A stretch of DNA of 64,000 nt. Source: Thalassobacillus devorans MSP14. Lineage in GTDB: Bacteria > Bacillota > Bacilli > Bacillales > Halobacillaceae. The notes beneath the pieces are model-generated. The model was not told where the DNA came from and made no database searches. It saw only the letters and a list, made by a program, of their open reading frames with translations. Where the stretch lies: assembly GCF_000496835.1 (NCBI RefSeq), contig NZ_KI543237.1:1032641-1096640 (forward strand), read 5' to 3'. Both the position numbers and the translations under genes were made by a program. Positions 42,759-51,602 of the stretch are shown in pieces (position 1 is the first letter of the stretch; every line of letters begins with the position of its first letter).

Positions 42759-44693
42759 ATGATTATTTACGAGGCATCCAAAACAGAATTCATATCAGAT
42801 GTCACTAATGAACTCTTGGTAGAACGTTTGTATAACTCTTATCAAGAAAAGATTGGCAGGACATCAAAGAGTGAAATCCTATCATGGGAAAATTCCCTCC
42901 AGCGTATGTCCAATGTCATGCAGGATAGAGATATTCCTAAAGATTCTTCCGTTGCCATTGAATTTAACATACCAAATACCTCCAAACGAGTGGATTTTCT
43001 GGTGGCAGGAAACAGCGGGTCTCAGGACCATGTGGTAATTGTAGAATTGAAACAATGGTCTGATGTGGAAAAGGTCGAAGGAAAAGACGCTTTAATCGAT
43101 ACATATCTAGGTGGTGGGAGAAGATCAGTCACCCACCCTTCTTATCAAGCTTGGTCTTATGCGGCATTAATAGAAGGCTTCAACGAAAATGTCCAGGAAC
43201 AGCACATTAAGCTGAATCCCTGTGCTTATCTTCATAATTATCGAAAAGTAATGGATGATCCACTAACCGATAATCACTATGAGGAGCATCTGACAAAGGC
43301 CCCTGTTTTTACAAAAGGTGAGATCCAGAAACTTCGCAATTTTATTAAAAAATATATCCGCAAAGGCGATGAAAATCAACTAATCTATCAGATCGAGCAT
43401 GGCAGAATCCGGCCATCAAAATCACTACAGGATTCCTTAAGCAGCATGCTGGAGGGAAATGAGGAATTCCTTATGATAGATGAACAGAAGGTATTTTACG
43501 AGGAGGCCTATCATCTGGCATTAAATGCGGTGAAAGAAGATAAAAAGCAAGTAATGGTCATCGAAGGCGGACCGGGAACCGGGAAATCCGTCATGGCTGT
43601 CCATTTACTGGTTAACCTGATCAACCAGGATTTGATGACTCTTTATGTCTCCAAAAATTCTGCTCCCAGGGAAGTTTACGCCTCGAAACTGAAGGGCACG
43701 TTGAAGAAAACTGAAATCGATAACCTGTTCAAAGGATCCGGGAGCTTCACCAACTCGGATTTTAACGAGTTCGACGTCATCGTCGTTGATGAAACGCACA
43801 GGTTAAATGAAAAGTCTGGGTTTTACGGAAACCAGGGCGAAAATCAGGTCAAAGAGCTTATTAAAGCATCTAAGTTCACCCTTTTCTTCATTGATGAAAA
43901 GCAGCGGGTAACCTTGAAAGATATCGGCAGCATGAATTTAATAAAAAAATACACCGAGGAATTTGATGCAGAGTTAATTACCGGCAAACTGATATCCCAA
44001 TTCCGGTGTGATGGCTCGGATGCCTACATCGCCTGGCTGGAAGACGTGCTTCAGATTCGTGACACAGCAAACACCCATAACTATGGTGTCGACTATGACT
44101 TTCAGGTTTTCGATAACCCTCACCGGATGCTCGGAGAAATTGAAGAAAAAAACAAGGTAAACAATAAATCCCGTATGCTGGCAGGGTATTGCTGGGAATG
44201 GCCGACAAAAGAACGAAGAAACACTGAATTCAAAGACATCACCATCCCAGAGCATGAATTCGAAATCAGCTGGAACCTGCAGGATAGCATCTGGGCGATT
44301 GACCAGAATTCTGTCAGTGAGGCAGGATGCATCCATACCGCACAAGGACTGGAGTTTGATTATGTCGGAGTAATTATTGGTCCAGATTTATACTATGAAG
44401 ATGGATATATCAAAACCGATTACACCAAACGCGCCCGCTCCGATCAGTCTTTAAAAGGGATTAAAAAAATGGCTAAAGAAGATCCGGTGAAAGCTCAGAA
44501 AGTTGCCGATGAAATCATCCGTAACACTTACCGGACGTTAATGACGCGAGGGCAAAAGGGTTGTTTTATTTACTGTGTCGATCCAGCATTGAATGAGTAT
44601 TTTAAGTCACGTTTGAAGAAAACAGTACTTTATAATGATTTGTCACCTGGTAGTTTTGATAAGGTTGCTGAAGATAAGGAAAGGTATAAATAA
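42759..44693 (+). CDS. DUF2075 superfamily 1 helicase with N-terminal PD-(D/E)XK-like nuclease domain
   Basis: A 644-residue protein. The N-terminal 240 residues carry RVDFLVAGNSG...VVIVELKQWSD, a PD-(D/E)XK nuclease core (Asp, then E-L-K). The ATPase part has Walker A (GGPGTGKSVMAVHL near residue 275), Walker B (DVIVVDETHRLN), motif III-like LFFIDEKQRV, and late SISEAGCIHTAQGLEFDYVGVIIG-like motif V (AGCIHTAQGLEFD) and YRTLMTRGQKGCFIYC. This is the DUF2075 (Schlafen-group) layout. It stands alone with its own ribosome site and terminator. A role in defence or nucleic-acid repair is inference. Confidence 0.87.
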   Translation: MIIYEASKTEFISDVTNELLVERLYNSYQEKIGRTSKSEILSWENSLQRMSNVMQDRDIPKDSSVAIEFNIPNTSKRVDFLVAGNSGSQDHVVIVELKQWSDVEKVEGKDALIDTYLGGGRRSVTHPSYQAWSYAALIEGFNENVQEQHIKLNPCAYLHNYRKVMDDPLTDNHYEEHLTKAPVFTKGEIQKLRNFIKKYIRKGDENQLIYQIEHGRIRPSKSLQDSLSSMLEGNEEFLMIDEQKVFYEEAYHLALNAVKEDKKQVMVIEGGPGTGKSVMAVHLLVNLINQDLMTLYVSKNSAPREVYASKLKGTLKKTEIDNLFKGSGSFTNSDFNEFDVIVVDETHRLNEKSGFYGNQGENQVKELIKASKFTLFFIDEKQRVTLKDIGSMNLIKKYTEEFDAELITGKLISQFRCDGSDAYIAWLEDVLQIRDTANTHNYGVDYDFQVFDNPHRMLGEIEEKNKVNNKSRMLAGYCWEWPTKERRNTEFKDITIPEHEFEISWNLQDSIWAIDQNSVSEAGCIHTAQGLEFDYVGVIIGPDLYYEDGYIKTDYTKRARSDQSLKGIKKMAKEDPVKAQKVADEIIRNTYRTLMTRGQKGCFIYCVDPALNEYFKSRLKKTVLYNDLSPGSFDKVAEDKERYK

Positions 44694-44725
44694 AATTGTC
44701 TGGAAAAGTAATAATTTCCTTCAAA

Positions 44726-44772
44726 AATGCCTGCCCCATTGTTTGAATTAGCGGGAGCAGGCATTGTTTTAG
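44726..44772 (+). terminator. Intrinsic terminator of the DUF2075 gene
   Basis: AATGCCTGCCCC and a matching GGGAGCAGGCATT arm, then GTTTTAGG. The stem shares its base with terminators at 40560 and 59619. Confidence 0.75.
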
Positions 44773-44947
44773 GTATGCTCCAGGAGACAGCTATTATTCC
44801 AATTAATGGTAAGTTAATGATCTACGTAGTTTGTTTTCTTTTAAAATGTCCTTCCCCCTCCCTCGTTCCCAATCTTCTCCTCTTGAAAAATCCAGCATTT
44901 TCCTTAGAATGATAGTGTAAGATTTTACTAGGGGGAGGTTACGTACA

Positions 44948-46084
44948 GTGGATACATTATTTGCATTGCTTGCCTTCGCGACCCTCATTCTTATGGTCGT
45001 CGGGTTGTTCTCGCCAAAACGCGCATTGTTCTGGTCGAATAAAAAGCAGACTCGTAAGCGTGTGCTTCTCATCTACTCCCTCGCCTTCATCATCAGCATG
45101 ACCTTGTTTGATATGACCTACAGCGAGGAAAACGAAACGACCGAAGAGTCCCAGGAAGACAAGGTAACAGACGATAAAGAAGCAAAAAAAGAAGATCCGT
45201 CCGACGATCAAGCAGACACCTCAAGTGATTCCGATTCTGCAAAATCAGATAAAAAAGCTGAAGATAAGAGTCCAGCAGCCGATGACAGTTCCAATGATAC
45301 AGGGAGCTCATCAAAAGAGAAAAACAACAGTAGTAAGGAAGATAAATTCGTTCCTTCTGAGAATAATACCTCGAAACAGCAGGACAACAGCCCGGATACA
45401 AATGCTACAGTCAGCCACGTCGTCGACGGAGACACCATCGAAATCAACTATAAAGGCACAAAAGAAGATGTCCGGCTGTTGCTTGTCGATACACCGGAAG
45501 TACACGGTGTTAAACAGAAATTTGGCCCGGAAGCATCTGCTTTTGCCAAAGAACTGCTGAAGCCCGGCACAAAAGTTAAATATGAAACCGATGGACCGAA
45601 GCGCGACCATTACGGCCGACTGCTCGGCTATCTTTGGGTGAACGGCGAACTGTTCAATGAAAAACTGCTCGAGAACGGGCTCGCCCGCTATGCCTATGTG
45701 TATGACCCGCCTTATAAATATCAGAACCGGCTGAAACAGGCGGAAACGCGCGCCCGCAATCAAGGAATTGGTATCTGGAGCATTGACGGTTACGTCATGA
45801 GTGACGGGTTCGCAGCCGGAGCGTCTTCCTCAGGAAGCTCAGGCGGTTCACCGTCCGGCGAATCTGATTCCGACAATGACTCCGGGGCAGCCGGAAATGC
45901 TGGCGGCAGCGATTCTTCCTCAGGTTTGAAATACGACCCGAATGGACCGGATCGTGACTGCGGTGATTTCGACACCCAGGCAGAAGCCCAGGCATTTTAT
46001 GAAGCAGCTGGAGGCCCTGGATCCGATCCGTACCGCCTCGACGGTCATGACGGAGACGGGGTTGTATGTGAAAGTTTACCTTAA
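44948..46084 (+). CDS. Membrane-anchored thermonuclease with C-terminal excalibur domain
   Basis: A 378-residue protein. Two hydrophobic segments near residues 3-22 and 40-55 anchor it; a long D/E/S/K linker follows (60-145). The thermonuclease (SNase) domain spans about 150-285: VVDGDTIEINYKG, RLLLVDTPEVHG and DHYGRLLGYLWVNG, carrying the Asp, Arg, Glu and Arg of the calcium-dependent site. A Gly/Ser linker leads to an excalibur motif (DRDCGDFDTQAEAQAFYEAAGGPGSDPYRLDGHDGDGVVCE as landmark, with paired Cys and calcium-type DxDxDG). The start is GTG behind GGGGGAGG. It acts outside the cell. Confidence 0.9.
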   Translation: MDTLFALLAFATLILMVVGLFSPKRALFWSNKKQTRKRVLLIYSLAFIISMTLFDMTYSEENETTEESQEDKVTDDKEAKKEDPSDDQADTSSDSDSAKSDKKAEDKSPAADDSSNDTGSSSKEKNNSSKEDKFVPSENNTSKQQDNSPDTNATVSHVVDGDTIEINYKGTKEDVRLLLVDTPEVHGVKQKFGPEASAFAKELLKPGTKVKYETDGPKRDHYGRLLGYLWVNGELFNEKLLENGLARYAYVYDPPYKYQNRLKQAETRARNQGIGIWSIDGYVMSDGFAAGASSSGSSGGSPSGESDSDNDSGAAGNAGGSDSSSGLKYDPNGPDRDCGDFDTQAEAQAFYEAAGGPGSDPYRLDGHDGDGVVCESLP

Positions 46085-46087
46085 ATG

Positions 46088-46172
46088 AAAAGTGCCCGTC
46101 TCACTGCGTTATTATTTTTATCCAGAAATGGTGGGGGTAGTTCATGCAGGGGACATGGGCACTTTTATTTTA
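46088..46172 (+). terminator. Terminator-like long-arm palindrome after thermonuclease
   Basis: AAAAGTGCCC near the stop codon pairs with GGGCACTTTT at 46157-46166, with a loop of about 55 nt, then TATTTTATA. Confidence 0.55.
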
Positions 46173-46246
46173 TAAGAATGAAAATTCTATTTACACTCAT
46201 CATGGCAATTTGACCCTTCCAAAAGAGAAAATCAAATAACAACCAG

Positions 46247-46293
46247 TTGACTTTATCTCAAATTCGAGATATGATTATCTTGAATTTGAGATA
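46247..46293 (+). promoter_or_regulatory. wrbA promoter with two MhqR-type operators
   Basis: Promoter TTGACT (46247-46252), 17 bp, TATGAT (46270-46275). Operator 1, TATCTCAAATTCGAGATA (46254-46271), fills the spacer; operator 2, TATCTTGAATTTGAGATA (46276-46293), starts right after the -10. Both match the B. subtilis MhqR consensus tATCTcgaAtTCgAGATa, and their centres are 22 bp apart. MhqR controls quinone-detoxification genes. The regulator gene is not in this window. Confidence 0.82.
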
Positions 46294-46475
46294 AATGATA
46301 ATCACCTCTACATGGGTGTTTTATTTTTCGCTATATATCTTGAATTCAAAATACTATTTCTTAATAAACTTCCTCCATTTGGGCATAAGAAGAAAAGAAG
46401 TGAATGAGTTGTATTTTTTTATGGAGGTGTGCCTTAAGGATAGCCAGTTAAAGTACAGGCAGGAAGGTGTTAAAC
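46294..46475 (+). other. Long untranslated leader of wrbA
   Basis: About 180 nt between the double operator and the start codon; no convincing gene, riboswitch or terminator seen. Confidence 0.4.
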
Positions 46476-47135
46476 ATGGGATTTTTAGATAAATTATTTG
46501 GAAAATCAAAGGAGATGGAAGAAATGTCAAACGTAAAATTAGCTGTCATTTTCTACACAATGGGTGGAACGAACTATCAAATGGCCAAGTGGGCGGAAGA
46601 AGGAGCAAAAGAAGCCGGGGCCGAAGTAAAAGTATTAAAAGCCGAGGAACTGGCACCGCAATCCGTCATTGAGGCTAATGAAGCTTGGAAAGCAACCGTC
46701 GAAAAAACAAAAGACGTACCTGTCGCGACATCCGCTGACCTCGAATGGGCAGACGCCATTATTTTCAGCATCCCGACACGCTTTGGCAACATGCCATCGC
46801 AAATGAAGCAATTCCTTGACACACAGGGCGGCCTTTGGGCAAGCGGCAAGACGATCAACAAAGTCGTCAGCGGTATGACTTCTGCGCAAAACCCCCACGG
46901 CGGCCAGGAAGCAACTTTGTTGGCTCTGTATACATCAATGATGCACTGGGGCGCGATCATCGTTCCTCCAGGTTACACCGATGAAGTACTATTCGGTGCA
47001 GGCGGAAACCCATATGGAACAAGTGTATCCGTGGATCAGGACGGTAATATGGTCGAAGATGTAGAAGGCGCAGTCAAGCATCAGGCAAAACGTACCGTCA
47101 CTGTTGCCGACTGGGTGAAAAAAGGAATTCAATAA
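46476..47135 (+). CDS. wrbA: NAD(P)H:quinone oxidoreductase, WrbA family
   Basis: A 219-residue flavodoxin-like protein. The core begins MSNVKLAVIFYTMGGTNYQMAKWAEEG (FMN phosphate loop), then FSIPTRFGNMPSQMKQFLDTQGGLWASG, TSAQNPHGGQEAT and PPGYTDEVLFGAGGNPYG, all WrbA hallmarks. It reduces quinones by two electrons. Two starts are possible: ATG 46476 after GGAAGGTG, adding MGFLDKLFGKSKEMEE, and ATG 46524 after AAAGGAG, giving the standard 203 residues. I list the longer form. The MhqR-type operators upstream suggest induction by quinones. Confidence 0.88.
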   Translation: MGFLDKLFGKSKEMEEMSNVKLAVIFYTMGGTNYQMAKWAEEGAKEAGAEVKVLKAEELAPQSVIEANEAWKATVEKTKDVPVATSADLEWADAIIFSIPTRFGNMPSQMKQFLDTQGGLWASGKTINKVVSGMTSAQNPHGGQEATLLALYTSMMHWGAIIVPPGYTDEVLFGAGGNPYGTSVSVDQDGNMVEDVEGAVKHQAKRTVTVADWVKKGIQ

Positions 47136-47202
47136 TTTAGAAGTAGCCAGAGTACCCAGGTGCGGACGTCAAATTCACTCACCTGAGCACCAGATAATAT
47201 AA

Positions 47203-47262
47203 AGATGCCTGGATCCTTGTTTGCTGATAATGCAGTACAATAGGAACCAGGCATTTTTTATC
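47203..47262. terminator. Terminator between wrbA and the LacI-type regulator gene
   Basis: ATGCCTGGATCC pairs with GGAACCAGGCAT (one mismatch) across a loop of about 30 nt and is followed by TTTTTTAT. It overlaps the 3' end of the convergent regulator gene. Confidence 0.7.
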
Positions 47263-48247
47263 TGCTTTTCACAGAATCACGTTCGATAAACTCAGTTGCA
47301 AGTTTATAAGTCTGATCGACCGATTCACCGGCGAGCATCTGGAAAATCAGATGGACGGAGAGCGATCCCGCTTCGTATTTCGGCTGCCTTACTGTTGTGA
47401 GCGGAGGATGTACGTATGCCGCTAGTTGAATATCATCAAACCCGATGATAGAAATATCTTCCGGCACCCGAATTCCTTTTTCTGAAAAGGCCTGCAGTCC
47501 GCCGATGGCCATTTCATCGTTAGCATAGAAGATAGCTTCCGGTAAATTTTGCTGGGCGATCAAGGTGCGGGTTGCCCGATAGCCGCCTTCTCTGGTGAAA
47601 TCACCGTTGATCTTCCAGCGGGAATGATATGGGATTTCGGAAGCCGCTAACGCAGCTTTATAGCCTTTGAACCGCTCCATGCTATCATGAGAAGCCAATG
47701 GGCCGCTGACATAAGCAATCGAGCGATGACCTTTATCCAGTAGATGTTTCGTCGCATCATAGCCGCCCTGCTGGTTATCGACTTCCACGTGGATTACATT
47801 GGGATTGTCCACTTCCCGATCGAGCACTACAATCGGAAAATCTTCCCGTGCCGAAGCTTTAATGGCTTCGGTACTGATATTCATTGCGAGTACAATCGCT
47901 CCGTCGACACGCTTCTCCCGCAAAAACTTCGTCGCAGTCGACTTATCTCCGCCTACCGAACTGCAGGCAATCAGATCATATCCGTTCGATGTGGTGACGT
48001 CCTGTACGCCTTTGATCAGTTCCGAAAAATACGGACCTGATAGATCGCTTAATATCAACGCAATCGTATTGGTCTTCGTCCGTTTCAGGTCGGAAGCGAT
48101 ACCGTTTTTTTGATAATTCAATTCCTGTGCCGCTTTCAGCACTTTATCGACGGTTGCCTGACTGACTTTATTTATCCCATTAAGGGCATAGGATGCTGTC
48201 GACACAGCAACTCCTGCCCGTTTCGCTACATCTTTAATTGTCGCCAT
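47258..48247 (-). CDS. LacI-family transcriptional regulator of the beta-glucoside cluster
   Basis: A 329-residue repressor. The HTH is classical (TIKDVAKRAGVAVSTASYALNG, then the hinge LKAAQELNYQKNGIA) followed by a periplasmic-binding-type ligand domain (IALILSDLSGPYFSELIKGV; DGAIVLAMNIS). It is the last gene in the order binding protein, two permeases, regulator on the minus strand. The two palindromes TCGAAACGTTTCA at 51491 and 51647 have the LacI-family CG centre and are its likely operators. Confidence 0.9.
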   Translation of the reverse strand: MATIKDVAKRAGVAVSTASYALNGINKVSQATVDKVLKAAQELNYQKNGIASDLKRTKTNTIALILSDLSGPYFSELIKGVQDVTTSNGYDLIACSSVGGDKSTATKFLREKRVDGAIVLAMNISTEAIKASAREDFPIVVLDREVDNPNVIHVEVDNQQGGYDATKHLLDKGHRSIAYVSGPLASHDSMERFKGYKAALAASEIPYHSRWKINGDFTREGGYRATRTLIAQQNLPEAIFYANDEMAIGGLQAFSEKGIRVPEDISIIGFDDIQLAAYVHPPLTTVRQPKYEAGSLSVHLIFQMLAGESVDQTYKLATEFIERDSVKSR

Positions 48248-48316
48248 CTAATACTCCCCCCCAATCACGCAGCACTGTCTATTTCTATTGTAAGCTTTCC
48301 CGACCCTGGCATACAC

Positions 48317-49147
48317 TCATTTGATTCCAGACATTGTAAATCCTTCGACAATGTACTTCTGGAAAAAGGAAAAAATTATAATGATCGGAATAACCATAAA
48401 CGCCGCACCCGCCATTTGCAAGGCGAAGTTATTGGCATACTGCCCTTGAAGCAAAGACAAGCCAACCGATAACGTGTACAGGCTTTCGTCATTCGCGATG
48501 ATCAACGGCCATAGGAAACTATTCCATCCGGCAATGAACGTCAATATTCCCTGCACGGCAAAAATCGGCTTGGCAATCGGGGTGATCAGCCGGAAGAAAA
48601 TATAGAACTCGCCGGCACCATCAAGTCTTGCCGCTTCCAGTAAGTCATCGGGAATCGTGGCCATGAACTGGCGGAACAGGAAGATACTGAAAGCAACCGC
48701 AAGGCCTGGCAAAATGATCCCGGCCATTGTGTTGGTCAGTCCCATGGCATTCAAAATCAAATAAACAGGAATCATCGTTACCTGTCCTGGAATCATCATC
48801 GTTGCAAGAACAAGGTAAAAGATTTTTTCCCGGCCCTTAAAGTGATATTTCGCAAATCCATAGCCTGCCATGGCATTGAATAACAGGCCGAGGAAAGAAA
48901 ACAGTACAATAATAATGGTATTTCGTAAGTAAACCGCGAAATTCATACTCGTAAATAGCTTGATATAATTTTCTATGGTAGGATTATCCGGAATGATCGT
49001 CGGCGGGATCGCCAGCACTTCATTTTCCGGCTTGAATGAGCTTGAGATCATCCATAGAAACGGGATGGAAACCAAAACTCCGCCTGCAATCAGAAGAAAG
49101 ATGACAAGCGCTTTTTCCGGCTTGCTTCTTTTTGTAGCTGTAGCCAT
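48317..49147 (-). CDS. Carbohydrate ABC transporter permease (MalG-like)
   Basis: A 276-residue inner-membrane permease with six hydrophobic segments. The EAA loop reads EAARLDGAGEFYIFFRLITPIAKP, where it contacts an ATPase. ATG at 49147 is preferred over the GTG at 49156 because GGGAGG lies about 10 nt before it. The cluster has no ATPase gene, so a shared MsmX-type ATPase elsewhere is likely (inference from B. subtilis). Confidence 0.9.
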   Translation of the reverse strand: MATATKRSKPEKALVIFLLIAGGVLVSIPFLWMISSSFKPENEVLAIPPTIIPDNPTIENYIKLFTSMNFAVYLRNTIIIVLFSFLGLLFNAMAGYGFAKYHFKGREKIFYLVLATMMIPGQVTMIPVYLILNAMGLTNTMAGIILPGLAVAFSIFLFRQFMATIPDDLLEAARLDGAGEFYIFFRLITPIAKPIFAVQGILTFIAGWNSFLWPLIIANDESLYTLSVGLSLLQGQYANNFALQMAGAAFMVIPIIIIFSFFQKYIVEGFTMSGIK

Positions 49148-49165
49148 ATCCTCCACTCCTCCCTA

Positions 49166-50053
49166 TTATAATTCCGTGTCTTTTTTTTGAACTTTGAACT
49201 GGAAGACCGTTACGATAATAATCATCGCAAACAGGATGAACGAACCTGCAGCCGCATAGCCGAATTCACTGTATTGGAAGCCTTCCTGATAAATGAAGAG
49301 TGCAATTGATATCGTTCCGTCCAAAGGTCCGCCATCAGTCATGACAAATGGTTCTTCGAAGAACTGCATCCAGCCGATCAGTGTCGTCACTGTAACGAAA
49401 AAAGTGGCATACCTCAGTAATGGTAATGTGATATGGAACAATACCTGAAGACGGCTTGCTCCATCCATTTCGGCTGCCTCATAGTAGGATTTCGGAATCC
49501 CCTGAAGTGCTGCGAGAAAGATGATCATATTGATGCCGATGCCTTTCCAGACGGCCAGGATAATCAACGAAATTTTTGCAATCGTCGGTTCCTGGAGCCA
49601 AGGAATATTATCGACAGAAATCAAAGACAGTAAGTAATTGAACAGTCCATATTCAGTGTTATATAAGTATCCCCAGATGACGGCAACCGCGATGATGTTG
49701 GTAATCGACGGCATATAGTAAACCGCACGGAATGTATTGAAGATCCAGCTGGTACCATAGTTCAAGAGTAATGCAATCGATAATGAACAAATGATGACAA
49801 GAGGTACACCAATGATGACATAGAAAAAAGTGTTGAAAATAGATTTAATGAACGTTGCATCGGAAAACAGATCTTTATAGTTTTCTAAACCGATAAATGA
49901 AACCGCCGACCAGTCCGCCAGCCCTTTTAAATTCATATCCGTGAAGCTGATCACCAGCGCAACCAGAATAGGAATCAGACTGAACAACGTCAGTAAAATG
50001 ACAGCTGGAGCGATAAACATATATGGATGCCGATTATTCAGTAATTGTTTCAT
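49166..50053 (-). CDS. Sugar ABC transporter permease (MalF-like)
   Basis: A 295-residue permease with six hydrophobic segments: AVILLTLFSLIPILVALVISFTDMN at the N-terminus, an EAA-type loop YEAAEMDGASRLQVLFHITLPLLR, and C-terminal YAAAGSFILFAMIIIVTVFQF. Start ATG at 50053 follows GGAGGTAGGTGG. The gap to the binding protein gene (50054-50222) holds the second copy of the double-hairpin element. Confidence 0.9.
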   Translation of the reverse strand: MKQLLNNRHPYMFIAPAVILLTLFSLIPILVALVISFTDMNLKGLADWSAVSFIGLENYKDLFSDATFIKSIFNTFFYVIIGVPLVIICSLSIALLLNYGTSWIFNTFRAVYYMPSITNIIAVAVIWGYLYNTEYGLFNYLLSLISVDNIPWLQEPTIAKISLIILAVWKGIGINMIIFLAALQGIPKSYYEAAEMDGASRLQVLFHITLPLLRYATFFVTVTTLIGWMQFFEEPFVMTDGGPLDGTISIALFIYQEGFQYSEFGYAAAGSFILFAMIIIVTVFQFKVQKKDTEL

Positions 50054-50077
50054 AGAACCACCTACCTCCACTTGGTT

Positions 50078-50175
50078 AGAAAAACTTGGCTTATCGCCAA
50101 GTCCTTATGGCAGAAGCCTTAGTATTTTCTTATACTTTACCAAAGTTAAACTTTCCTAAAGTGTAAATAGAAAAG
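50078..50175 (-). repeat. Double-hairpin intergenic element, copy 2
   Basis: A 98-bp sequence aligned with 29173-29264. On the minus strand the first hairpin joins ACTTTA with TAAAGT and the inner AAAGTTTAACTTT; the second is ACTTGGCGATAAGCCAAGT followed by TTTTCT, a terminator-like end. It lies between the binding protein and the permease genes, where partial termination or RNA processing would keep the binding protein in excess. Confidence 0.78.
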
Positions 50176-50222
50176 GGAATGAAATCGACTTCCATCCCCT
50201 TCTCCCTTCAACATACAAGCTT

Positions 50223-51455
50223 TTATTCTTCTAACAGACTTTGCGCTTCTTTATTGAATGCTTTCAGCTCTTTTTCCAAATCAGCACCACCCTTGGTGAT
50301 TCTTTCAATCGAGCTAAGCAATTCCTGGGCAATTCGTTCAAACTTTTCGGTTTGCAAGCCTGGTTTCGCATTTTCCATCTGTTTCCCGAATGTTGCGAAC
50401 ATCGGATCATCTTTAAGCATCGGATCTTCCCAGGCTTCAGTACGGGAAGGCAATGTATTGGAAGTTTTTGCCCATTCTAATTGTGTTTCGGTTTCAGTCA
50501 TATAGGAAATGAACTCCATTGCCCCTTTAGGGTTGTCAGCACTTTCAAATACGGATAGTACAGAGCCACCCATGCTGGATGTATTGGTTTCTTTTTTCGG
50601 CATAACAGCAGTCGCCCATTTTCCTTTGAGATCCGGTGCCTGGTCGTTAATGATGTTGACCATCCAAGGACCACTGAAGAACATCGGCTTCGATCCATCC
50701 GCGAATGCTTGTGTGATGTCTTTCCCTTGCTGTGCCTGACTGATTCCTTCTTCGAAATAGCTGGTGTAATATTCGATTGCTGTTTTGAATTCAGTTGTAT
50801 CAAAGTTCAAGTCATTGTTTTCCAAATCCGCTTCATAACCATTTTGCCAGGCGAAAATGAACGGGGTGATCTGGTCGTTAAGGTCAATATCAAGCCCATA
50901 CATATCGTCGCCACGAGCAGCAAGTTTACCTGCTGCATCTTTCAATTCGTCCCAAGTCTTCGGCGCTTCGTTATAACCCACTTCTTTCAACAGATCAGTA
51001 CGATAGAATAATACCCGTGTATCAACATACCAGGGAATACCGACGACTTGATCGCCATGTTCCATCGATGCAACAGCACCTTCAAAGAAATTGTCTTTTG
51101 CAAAAGAATCATAATCTTCCATGGAATCGGATAGATCTTTCAATGCGCCGGCTTCTGCAAATTCCGGTACCCAGGTCGTACCCAGCTGCACAACATCCGG
51201 CCCATTACCGGAAGCAACAGCTGTAAGCAGTTTATCGTGAGCCTGATCCCAAGGAATAGCTTGTACATCTACCTTATAGTCAGAATTCTCTTCAAATTTT
51301 TTACTGAAATCTTTTAACAGCTTGCCTTCTTCTCCCATCGCCCAAACCGTAACTTCTTTATTATCTTCACTGGATCCCGATTCATCACCGGAAGAACAAG
51401 CCACCAAGATACTGGATAAGACTACAATCAGCAAGATCATCAATTTACCCTTCAC
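50223..51455 (-). CDS. Extracellular sugar-binding lipoprotein of the ABC importer
   Basis: A 410-residue binding protein of family 1 (MalE-like). Lipobox LVAC near residue 20, then a Ser/Asp/Glu-rich linker and VTVWAMGEEGKLLKDFSKKFEE, WDQAHDKLLTAVASGNGPDVVQLGTTWVPEFA, and later PKGAMEFISYM. Start: GTG at 51455, 9 nt after AAGGGG; the TTG at 51461 is too close to that site. Beta-glucosides or cellodextrins are the likely ligand because of the adjacent GH3 glucosidase. Confidence 0.9.
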   Translation of the reverse strand: MKGKLMILLIVVLSSILVACSSGDESGSSEDNKEVTVWAMGEEGKLLKDFSKKFEENSDYKVDVQAIPWDQAHDKLLTAVASGNGPDVVQLGTTWVPEFAEAGALKDLSDSMEDYDSFAKDNFFEGAVASMEHGDQVVGIPWYVDTRVLFYRTDLLKEVGYNEAPKTWDELKDAAGKLAARGDDMYGLDIDLNDQITPFIFAWQNGYEADLENNDLNFDTTEFKTAIEYYTSYFEEGISQAQQGKDITQAFADGSKPMFFSGPWMVNIINDQAPDLKGKWATAVMPKKETNTSSMGGSVLSVFESADNPKGAMEFISYMTETETQLEWAKTSNTLPSRTEAWEDPMLKDDPMFATFGKQMENAKPGLQTEKFERIAQELLSSIERITKGGADLEKELKAFNKEAQSLLEE

Positions 51456-51490
51456 AAACAAGCACCCCTTTTTAAGTTTTAGTGAAATTA

Positions 51491-51541
51491 GTTGAAACGT
51501 TTCGATAACTGCATTATAATTTATTTTGAATCCGCTTTCAA
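51491..51541 (-). promoter_or_regulatory. Promoter and LacI-type operator of the ABC importer operon
   Basis: On the minus strand: TTGAAA (51536-51541), 17 bp, TATAAT (51513-51518), then an operator palindrome GTTGAAACGTTTCGAT (51491-51506, plus-strand reading) just past the start of transcription. Repression by a LacI-type protein is the natural reading; CcpA could also bind such a site. Confidence 0.85.
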
Positions 51542-51602
51542 GTATGTTTTCTAACTTTTTTGATAATTTCTAAGGGACTGTTAAAAGGTGGCATTATTCG
51601 TA

